Shown: positions 1 to 6,939 of the stretch, piece after piece | Layout: each line of letters begins with the position of its first letter | Position numbering within the stretch: the stretch's first letter is position 1 | DNA from: CAZEUZ01 sp964515805 | Lineage (GTDB): Bacteria; Pseudomonadota; Gammaproteobacteria; Pseudomonadales; Cellvibrionaceae | Direction of reading: 5' to 3' | NCBI GenBank assembly: GCA_964515805.1 | Contig: CAZEUZ010000024.1 | Location: 1-41,875, forward strand | Length of the DNA: 41,875 bases | Notes under the pieces: model-generated | Database searches by the model: none | Seen by the model: the letters and a program-made list of their open reading frames with translations, nothing else | Told to the model about the DNA's origin: nothing | Position numbers and translations under genes: made by a program

Positions 1-581
1 CGGCCCAAGTGGCCAGATTCTGCCAATTTAGCTATTTCAGGACCTCCAGGGTAACCTAAATCTAACATCCTGGCAGCTTTGTCAAATGCCTCACCTGCCG
101 CATCATCAACTGATTCACCCAACAAAGTGTAGTGGCCGATATCATCGACACGCACTAACTGGGTATGTCCACCCGATACTAATAATGCTACAAAGGGGAA
201 TTGAGGGTTGTGCTGTTCCAACATCGGCGCCAGCAAATGCCCTTCCATATGATGCACACCAATAGCAGGGATATCGAGCCCAAAGGCAAGCGCACGGCCG
301 GTACAAGCGCCTACCATTAAAGCACCTACTAGACCTGGACCCTGTGTATAGGCAACGGCGTCAATTTGATTTTTTGTCAGCCGCAAGCTCGCCAGCAATT
401 CATTTATTAAAGGTAACAACCTGCGGATGTGATCACGTGAGGCCAATTCGGGCACAACGCCCCCATAATCGGCATGCAGATCCACTTGACTGAATAAACG
501 ATGAGCTAAGAGGCCTCGGTCACTGTCGTATAGCGCGACGCCAGTCTCATCACAGGAGGTCTCTATACCCAATACACGCAC
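1..581 (-). CDS. tsaD: tRNA N6-adenosine threonylcarbamoyltransferase TsaD, N-terminal part (cut by window edge)
   Basis: Universal enzyme that transfers the threonylcarbamoyl group onto A37 of ANN-decoding tRNAs, working with TsaB, TsaE and TsaC in the cytoplasm. The first 193 codons are visible; the C-terminal part lies beyond base 1. Seen: ETSCDETG near residues 7-14, the metal-binding HMEGH (His111 and His115) and SGGHTQLV, all hallmarks of the ASKHA-fold TsaD/Kae1 family. The start is GTG at 579-581, giving the usual MRVLGIETS opening; no ATG fits. It begins 14 bases after the fimX-like stop, so it is probably the last visible gene of a waaA-fimX-tsaD run. Identity is near certain. Confidence 0.96.
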   Translation of the reverse strand, partial: MRVLGIETSCDETGVALYDSDRGLLAHRLFSQVDLHADYGGVVPELASRDHIRRLLPLINELLASLRLTKNQIDAVAYTQGPGLVGALMVGACTGRALAFGLDIPAIGVHHMEGHLLAPMLEQHNPQFPFVALLVSGGHTQLVRVDDIGHYTLLGESVDDAAGEAFDKAARMLDLGYPGGPEIAKLAESGHLG

Positions 582-595
582 AGCTTTTCTAGCTT

Positions 596-2689
596 CTATT
601 CATTGCTAAAATCAAAATCCATATTATCGCTAGGCCCTTGCAGATAATTACCCTGGATATAATGCGTTCCCATTTGCCAGAGCTTGGCCAGAATACCAGC
701 GTTTTCCACCATGGGAATAATGGTTGCTTTTTGCAGCTCATTTAACTGTGACATCAATTCATCTAAGGTTTCTGAATTCTTTGGATTATCTTGTATCTCT
801 TGCGTGAAAGAACCATCTAACTTGATGTAGCCAACGTCAATATGTTCCAACAAACTTATCGGATTGAGTGCGCAACCAAAATGACTAATACAAAAAGCAG
901 ATCCCATATCACTCAATGCACTGATGAACGTTTTAACGGCTGTTACATGCTGTGTGATCTCAGCTTCCTTAATTTGAAAGATTACATCTGCGGGTGACAA
1001 TTTTGAGGCATTAAAGGCAACTTTTAACCAGGAAGGTAAACCTTCGTCAAAAATAGATTGCACATTGAGAGTAACAAAAACTTGGGTGAGTTCATTCTGT
1101 TTACGATGTTCAGCTAAACGTTTCAGGGTCTCCAAGACAACCCAACGATCAATTTTTTCCGTTTGCTTTATGCCCTCATCGGTTTTTAACACAGTTTCCA
1201 AGGATAACTCTTGGTCATCTTCATCAACCATACGCACTAGCACTTCGTAATACTCTTTGCCATCTCCACGCAAACTAGCTATGGGTTGAAATGACAATCT
1301 AAATTGATCATTGTCTAGCGCGGTTTGGATATCGAGGACCCTATCTTTGTCTTCGCCATTTTCCGCATGCTGATAAATATAGGCTCCGTTGCCTACATCT
1401 TTTGTGTCATTCTGGTTGCGTACATGGGCAACCGCCTTGATCGCTTGATCAATAGCCATTGAAGAACTGGAAGACGTCTCACTAATGACAACAATTCCAA
1501 TGGTAAGAGTTAGTCGCAGCGTCTTCTTGTCGATCTCAAATAAATGATTAGCCACCTCAGTGCAAAGTTTATTGGCGTGCTGCAACGCTTTGGCAGTTTG
1601 GTTACCGGGGAGAAGACTGACAAAAATATTGTCGGCAAAACGGGCATTCACTTCACCTTCAATCGCATTGTTACGTATAAAACCCGCTATCTTAGCAAGC
1701 ACTTGGTCACTGCCTTCAATACCGACAACGCTCTCAACATTTTCATTATAATTATCGATATCGATATAAAAAAGGATGCTGGTTTTGTCATTGCTAGCAG
1801 CATCAATTGCACACTCGAGTTTTTCCAACATGTACTGTCGATTGAACAGACCTGTCGCCTGGTCGGTATATTTTATACTCTCTAGTTCGGCTTCCAATTC
1901 TTCGCCGTGGACAACATTGGTAGGGATGATGAACTGTATACAGGTCTCTTCATCGTAATTGGCCATGTGTAAATTGACATTCAGTAACTTCTTGTCGCCA
2001 CTTTGAGTAATCGCGTTAAATCGTAGTTTGTTTTGTTTCTGAGCATCAGGGTCATGGTGTAGCGTGAATGATTTCAGGGCTTTTTTAACATCACCGTGAT
2101 CATCAGAGTCAATCATATCCATGATTGGCATGCACTCGACATCATCTTTATCTTGATAGCCAAACAATTCGGCAAAAGAGTCATTCGCGTACAAATACAT
2201 GCCATCCTGAATAAAGGCAATAGCGTCTTTTGATTTGTCCAACAGTTCTTGGTTACGACGCTCGATATCCTTTAGTTGACGTTCAGCTCGGCGAGTAATG
2301 CCACGTTGTTGGCGATTCTCTAGCTCCCTGGCTACCACCAGCAATAAGTGCTGATCATCATCTAATTGAACAACATCTTTTGCGCCTTGCTTCATACCTT
2401 CAACAACGAGTTTGGAATCAACTTTGTCTGCCAATATGATCACTGGCAAATCGCGATTAAGCTTTTGAATAAGCTTGATGGCATCGATAGGACGAAGCAA
2501 TTCTGTATCGTTATGAGCAATCAACAGATCCCAGCTCTGATCTTCTAACAGTTTGTTTAGGCGCGGTTCATCATTGACATGTGCTGGACGACAAGGCCTT
2601 GAATTTTGAAACATGCTGATTAAACGCTCAGCTTCTTTTTTGGAGTCATGCAGAATGACTAGACGGAACGCATTAGTGGAGGCATTCAT
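596..2689 (-). CDS. fimX: FimX-like protein: REC-PAS-degenerate GGDEF-degenerate EAL, probable c-di-GMP effector of type IV pili
   Basis: 697 residues, close to the roughly 690 of Pseudomonas FimX and with the same order: degenerate receiver (about 1-125), PAS (about 145-255), GGDEF-like (about 275-440) and EAL-like (about 452-690). The GGDEF signature is replaced by FADNIF (351-356) and EAL by EVL (482-484 in YEVLVRM). The DDFG loop is degenerate (SHFG, 603-606), while the lysine of IKLDGSF (about 623) remains. The protein should therefore neither make nor cleave c-di-GMP but bind it through the EVL domain, as FimX does when it promotes PilB-driven pilus extension. No signal peptide or membrane segment is seen, so it is cytoplasmic. 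It lies 61 bases after waaA. The FimX assignment rests on architecture and the EVL motif; another GGDEF/EAL effector is the alternative. Confidence 0.85.
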   Translation of the reverse strand: MNASTNAFRLVILHDSKKEAERLISMFQNSRPCRPAHVNDEPRLNKLLEDQSWDLLIAHNDTELLRPIDAIKLIQKLNRDLPVIILADKVDSKLVVEGMKQGAKDVVQLDDDQHLLLVVARELENRQQRGITRRAERQLKDIERRNQELLDKSKDAIAFIQDGMYLYANDSFAELFGYQDKDDVECMPIMDMIDSDDHGDVKKALKSFTLHHDPDAQKQNKLRFNAITQSGDKKLLNVNLHMANYDEETCIQFIIPTNVVHGEELEAELESIKYTDQATGLFNRQYMLEKLECAIDAASNDKTSILFYIDIDNYNENVESVVGIEGSDQVLAKIAGFIRNNAIEGEVNARFADNIFVSLLPGNQTAKALQHANKLCTEVANHLFEIDKKTLRLTLTIGIVVISETSSSSSMAIDQAIKAVAHVRNQNDTKDVGNGAYIYQHAENGEDKDRVLDIQTALDNDQFRLSFQPIASLRGDGKEYYEVLVRMVDEDDQELSLETVLKTDEGIKQTEKIDRWVVLETLKRLAEHRKQNELTQVFVTLNVQSIFDEGLPSWLKVAFNASKLSPADVIFQIKEAEITQHVTAVKTFISALSDMGSAFCISHFGCALNPISLLEHIDVGYIKLDGSFTQEIQDNPKNSETLDELMSQLNELQKATIIPMVENAGILAKLWQMGTHYIQGNYLQGPSDNMDFDFSNE

Positions 2690-2750
2690 ATGAGATTCAA
2701 AAGTATAAGTATTACGAGTTTTTTGAAAGGGATGTTGCTAATAATACCGT

Positions 2751-4052
2751 TTACCCCAGTCTTTCGGAAGGATATTTTTCATGTGAGCGCAGGTTATCGA
2801 GTATGGGCTTTAAAAACCCCAGTAATTTTTTCAGTGAGCCTTTATTTGAGGCTACGTATTGAGAGGCTGCGGCACCCATTTGATAACGAATCTCTGGATG
2901 CGTGCCCAACTCGAGCAAGTTTTCCGTCAGTTCTCGGCTATTGTTGACGACACGAATACCTTGAGCCGAGGCTAACCCATCAACTATAGCGGAAAAATTA
3001 TACACGCTCGAACCCGTGACTACAGGTAGGCCCCAAGCGGCTGGTTCCAACATGTTATGGCCACCATTGTCAACCAAACTACCACCCACAAAAGCGATAT
3101 CGCTGGCGCCATACATCGCCATCAGTTCGCCAACTGTGTCGCCTATAACGACGTCAGTGCTTTCATCTACTCTATCCTTGCTGTGGCGGCTTACACGGTA
3201 ACCTTGTTGCAGAGATAATTGTCTTACCTCTTCAAACCGCTGTGGATGCCGAGGCACTAACACTAATAATATTTTCAGGTCTGACTGCCTTAACTTTCCT
3301 AGTGCCAGTAAGAGTTTCTCATCTTCACCGAAGTGTGTGCTGGCGGCAATTAATACTGTTCGCCGACCTTGGTTTGACCAGTTAACCGCTAATCTTTTTG
3401 CCTTTTCTCTTTGTTCCGCTGTGATGTCCAAATCCATTTTAATATTGCCACTAACGCTGATGTTTTTAGCGCCTAAATATTGTAGACGCTTGGCGTCAGC
3501 TGTAGTTTGGGCAACGACCATGGTCAATTGCGAAAACATGGATTCAGATAGACAAGCCAGACGTCGATAGTTACAGCACGATCGAAGGGACATACGGGCA
3601 TTTATCAAAATGGACGGAATGTTTGATTGATGGCAAATCGCTAGCATATTCGGCCACATCTCCGTTTCCATGATTAACACTGCAACCGGTTTAACCAGTT
3701 TTAAAAATCGAACGAAAAAATAACGTAAGTCATAGGGCAAATAACAATGCCTGACATTATCGGCAAATAGACTTTTTACTTGCTGAGAGCCGCTGGGAGT
3801 CGTCGTGGTTATCAATACACGATAATGTGAAAAGTAATGAATGAAATGTTCGACAAGTTTTTTGGCAGCAATCACTTCACCAACGGAAGCAGTATGAATC
3901 CATAGACAAGGGCGCGTACAATCGCTAGCTGTAACGATGCCACAACGCTCGCGCCACCGTTGATTATAATCGGTACCCCGATAGCGCCAGCCAAGCAAGA
4001 GCCATAGAAACGGTAATATCAGAGTAAAAAATAGACTGTACAAATAGCGCAT
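2751..4052 (-). CDS. waaA: 3-deoxy-D-manno-octulosonic acid (Kdo) transferase
   Basis: Inner-membrane glycosyltransferase that adds Kdo from CMP-Kdo to lipid IVA in LPS assembly. Seen: an N-terminal hydrophobic anchor (about residues 4-22), the HTASVGE motif with the expected catalytic Glu at about 59, and the C-terminal GGHNMLEPAAWG motif of the donor-binding domain. The ATG at 4050-4052 gives 433 residues and the normal short cytoplasmic lead; an upstream in-frame TTG at 4070 would add six residues but is less likely. It is the first gene of the minus-strand run waaA-fimX-tsaD and is divergent from the hydrolase at 4137. Family is certain; number of Kdo residues transferred is not readable. 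Confidence 0.95.
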   Translation of the reverse strand: MRYLYSLFFTLILPFLWLLLGWRYRGTDYNQRWRERCGIVTASDCTRPCLWIHTASVGEVIAAKKLVEHFIHYFSHYRVLITTTTPSGSQQVKSLFADNVRHCYLPYDLRYFFVRFLKLVKPVAVLIMETEMWPNMLAICHQSNIPSILINARMSLRSCCNYRRLACLSESMFSQLTMVVAQTTADAKRLQYLGAKNISVSGNIKMDLDITAEQREKAKRLAVNWSNQGRRTVLIAASTHFGEDEKLLLALGKLRQSDLKILLVLVPRHPQRFEEVRQLSLQQGYRVSRHSKDRVDESTDVVIGDTVGELMAMYGASDIAFVGGSLVDNGGHNMLEPAAWGLPVVTGSSVYNFSAIVDGLASAQGIRVVNNSRELTENLLELGTHPEIRYQMGAAASQYVASNKGSLKKLLGFLKPILDNLRSHEKYPSERLG

Positions 4053-4080
4053 AGAAATTTTGGGTGACAACTACCGGAGA

Positions 4081-4119
4081 CAGTATACTGCAGATCGACA
4101 TTGTGAGTATTCGCATACT
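4081..4119. promoter_or_regulatory. Paired inverted repeats in the divergent waaA/hydrolase gap
   Basis: The 84-base gap between waaA and the hydrolase gene holds two inverted repeats sharing the half-site AGTAT: a perfect 10-bp palindrome CAGTATACTG (4081-4090) and AGTAT-tcgc-ATACT (4106-4119). Their centres are 27 bp apart. Position between divergent starts fits an operator, but no regulator or promoter is identified, so this is inference. Confidence 0.3.
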
Positions 4120-4136
4120 AAAAAACGAGCCATTAA

Positions 4137-5363
4137 ATGAAAAAAATTGCGATCATATTACTGCTGACATACAGCGCCATCGCTATGTCGTCGACAGAGT
4201 CGACTATCAAAGCGGAGCTGGGTCAGCGTCATCAAGTATCAGGGTGGAATTCAAGCTTTCCTAGACATATACAGAATTTTGAGCAGTACGTTAACCATTA
4301 TCGAGACATTATTGGAAAAACAAGAACAGATCTCAGTGGGCCAAATCGTCAACGGGTGATAACGGGCAATGCGCCTTTTCAGTTGGAGCCGGCAACAGGC
4401 TGCAAAAAGACAACTGCAGGAAAATATCAGCGCGGCATTGTATTAGGCCACGGCTTAACAGATTCTGGCTATCAACTTCATCATTTCGCACGGCATTTCC
4501 AACAACAGTGTTTCTATGTGATGGTAATACTACTGCCAGGGCATGGAACTCATCCCGGAGATATGCTGGATATGCGATGGAAAAGTTGGGTAGCAGCCAT
4601 GAATTTTGCGATGGATCAGATGGCCACTAAAGTCGATGAAATATATGTGGGTGGCTTTTCAGCAGGCGGAACGCTGGCTCTATTTCAAGCCAGTAACGAT
4701 AACAGAGTAAGGGGTGTTTTTACCTTTTCTCCGGCAGTGAAAATTTCCAGTCTCTCCATTTTTGCTGGTTTTATTGATTGGTTGGGCAGAATTTACGAGC
4801 CTATAAGATGGATGAAGATCATGCCCGATAAGGATTCTTTTAAGTATGAATCCTTTCCTCATAACGCTGCATGGCAGATGTATCAGTTGATTAAGGTAAT
4901 GGGAGAATCCATAGCCGAGAACGGTATCACTGTGCCAGTTTTCACTGTAGCCAGCGCCCAAGACTCTACCATTGAGGTCGAGGCGACCGTAGATTTGATA
5001 AAATCGCTTAAGAATGAAAAAAACAAGATGTTACTGTATAGCCAATATCAACGCTCTGAGCCTGCTCCGATTAAGGTGGTCAGTAGTCATTTTCCTGAGA
5101 AAGGTCAACTAAGCTTGGCCCATACGGGTTTATCTATTCCCATTGAAGACCCTCATTACGGTGAAAACGGGGCATACCGCAATTGCAGTCACTATTATGA
5201 TGAGAGTCGTGAAAATTACCTCAGCTGCAAGCAGGATGAAGTCATTTTCGTCGGTGAAACAACGCAAGAAAACCTAAAGCAAGGCATCATGCGTAGAGCA
5301 ACCTATAACTTCCTCTACCGGGAAATGCTCGTCGAATTGGACAATTTTATCAATAGCCTTTAA
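4137..5363 (+). CDS. Secreted alpha/beta hydrolase (serine esterase/lipase-like)
   Basis: 408 residues starting with a Sec-type signal peptide (MKKIAIILLL..., about 1-18). The alpha/beta-hydrolase core begins near residue 98 with GIVLGHGLTDSG, an oxyanion-hole-type HG motif, followed by LLPGHGTHPGDM. The nucleophile elbow is GFSAG, with Ser175 as probable catalytic Ser. A later Asp in VASAQDSTIE and a His in LAHTG are candidates for the rest of the triad. Substrate is unknown; the fold resembles serine aminopeptidase S33/monoacylglycerol-lipase-type carboxylesterases. Four cysteines in the C-terminal and mid regions would suit a periplasmic or exported protein. Its TAA overlaps the TAA of the opposing glycine-rich gene within one TTAA. 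It is divergent from waaA with an inverted-repeat region between. Confidence 0.8.
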   Translation: MKKIAIILLLTYSAIAMSSTESTIKAELGQRHQVSGWNSSFPRHIQNFEQYVNHYRDIIGKTRTDLSGPNRQRVITGNAPFQLEPATGCKKTTAGKYQRGIVLGHGLTDSGYQLHHFARHFQQQCFYVMVILLPGHGTHPGDMLDMRWKSWVAAMNFAMDQMATKVDEIYVGGFSAGGTLALFQASNDNRVRGVFTFSPAVKISSLSIFAGFIDWLGRIYEPIRWMKIMPDKDSFKYESFPHNAAWQMYQLIKVMGESIAENGITVPVFTVASAQDSTIEVEATVDLIKSLKNEKNKMLLYSQYQRSEPAPIKVVSSHFPEKGQLSLAHTGLSIPIEDPHYGENGAYRNCSHYYDESRENYLSCKQDEVIFVGETTQENLKQGIMRRATYNFLYREMLVELDNFINSL

Positions 5364-6892
5364 CCAGGGTTTGTTGAAAATATATCAGCTGGCCAAACAT
5401 ATCTCTTGCCGGTTACCGTGATTAATGTGGTTAATGAACCATTGTGTGAACTGGCGCTTAAGTGGACTCGTGCAACAGGCTGACCTTGCGTAAAACGCGT
5501 GAGATCAGATTGATTACTAATAGCCACAGGCACTACAAAACTCACTTCAGCCAACAGCACACTGGGCCCATCGGGCAGGTCGACCTTTATACTTGCTGTA
5601 CCATCCTTATCATCTCCGGTGATAGCATCACTTGTTAAAGCTGTCGATGGCCCGGATGCTGGCGTTACTGTCAGTTTTACTGTACTGCCAACAGGCACGC
5701 CTTTGGTGCTAAATTTAACTGTGACAGGATTGGGAGTAGACTCGGACAAGATAATATCGGCGTTGCCCGTAGGGGATACTGGTGCGTCAATGCCCGCTAC
5801 GCTCCTGATACGCAAACTCGGCAAATTGGGCAAAAAAATGGTCTGTGGAGATGCAAAGCTAAATGCTGGTGAGGTAGATGCTGTGCGTTTGTAGGTTGCT
5901 GCCTCTAGACGAATACGGCCATCAGCGCCCGCTCCACCTTGTGACTTGCCATCATTAGGTTTATAGGTACCCGCATCGCCACCCAGAGCAGTGACCGCAC
6001 CATTGCCAGCAATAGTCTCGGCAACAATACGAACAGCGCCGCCGGAACCACCGCCACCTGTGCCACCCGTGAGACTCCCAACCGCACTCCCTGAGCTTCC
6101 TCCATCAGCATTAATGCCACCGTTAATCGTTACCGTGCCAGATGACGCAATCAAAATAGCGCCGCCGCCACCACCACCACCAGAACCGGCGAAAGCACTG
6201 CCAGCGCTGCCGCCACCACCACCGGACCCCCCAATTAAGGGTAACAAATTTTCTGCGCCGTATATGCGCCCACCCGACACCTGATCGTTGTCGGTATCAC
6301 AAACACTCTCAGCATTCATATTGCTATCATCCGTAATAGCGATAGCCTCGCTGGATTCTCCAGCAGTCAAGTGGCCCGCACCACCGCCGCCACACCCTGT
6401 TCCCGACGTATCACCAAAAGCATTTATTCCACGAGATGGGTTACCTGCTCCAGGACCCAATCCAGCCGAACCAATAACGTTACCAGGCATACCGCCTCGG
6501 CCACCATCAAAACCGCCAGCACCACCTTCTCCATACATGCCGTCGTCACCTGGATTACCATCGCCTGCAGCGCCTATCGATGCTGAATTACCACCACTCA
6601 CATCGATGGTGCCGTCAATAACTACATCTCCAGTTGCCAGTAGAATAACCGGTGTGTTGGCGTCGTTTTTATTAAAGGTCACCGTAATACCGGTAGGAAT
6701 GTTAACCGTAGTAAAATTGAATACGCCATCCGGAGGTAAGTCTAATGTCTCATCCACTATTGGTGATAAAGGGCCGTCTCCACCCGTGCTGCCGCTATCA
6801 AAGGCTAAAGAAGTCAGTGGTAGCAATGCAGCCCACAGAGTAACTAAAACATTGGATACTAGCTGTAAGTGCCTGTAGTTATCATTCATCAT
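5360..6892 (-). CDS. Exported glycine-rich repeat protein (surface or extracellular)
   Basis: 510 residues. An N-terminal signal peptide (hydrophobic about 11-30, ending TSLAF) is followed by a segment reading VNIPTGITVTF and ATGDVVIDGTIDVSGG, then a long region (about 95-335) dominated by Gly with runs such as GGSGGGGGSAGSAFAG, alternating with short beta-like strands (AILIASSG, AVRIVAETI, GRIRLEA). The C-terminal third (about 355-510) is not Gly-rich and looks like a beta-sandwich. The pattern of Gly-rich turns punctuated by I-x-I/V-x strands recurs in uncharacterised bacterial surface proteins. GAGGA lies four bases upstream of the ATG. It is 47 bases downstream of the 814-residue IPT/TIG-like gene and probably co-transcribed. 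No catalytic motif was seen; function unknown, adhesin or matrix role is inference. Confidence 0.75.
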   Translation of the reverse strand: MMNDNYRHLQLVSNVLVTLWAALLPLTSLAFDSGSTGGDGPLSPIVDETLDLPPDGVFNFTTVNIPTGITVTFNKNDANTPVILLATGDVVIDGTIDVSGGNSASIGAAGDGNPGDDGMYGEGGAGGFDGGRGGMPGNVIGSAGLGPGAGNPSRGINAFGDTSGTGCGGGGAGHLTAGESSEAIAITDDSNMNAESVCDTDNDQVSGGRIYGAENLLPLIGGSGGGGGSAGSAFAGSGGGGGGGAILIASSGTVTINGGINADGGSSGSAVGSLTGGTGGGGSGGAVRIVAETIAGNGAVTALGGDAGTYKPNDGKSQGGAGADGRIRLEAATYKRTASTSPAFSFASPQTIFLPNLPSLRIRSVAGIDAPVSPTGNADIILSESTPNPVTVKFSTKGVPVGSTVKLTVTPASGPSTALTSDAITGDDKDGTASIKVDLPDGPSVLLAEVSFVVPVAISNQSDLTRFTQGQPVARVHLSASSHNGSLTTLITVTGKRYVWPADIFSTNPG

Positions 6893-6939
6893 ACTGTCCT
6901 CGTATTATCGCGTGAATTGATAGTATCGTTAACATGAAT

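Noticed and set aside
4053..4070. TTG start for waaA
   Set aside because: Adds six residues not typical of WaaA; the ATG at 4052 gives the normal N-terminus.
5991..6878. Proline-rich plus-strand frames opposite the glycine-rich gene
   Set aside because: They are the reverse complement of Gly codons (GGN read as NCC); no ribosome site or family resemblance, whereas the minus frame has a signal peptide.
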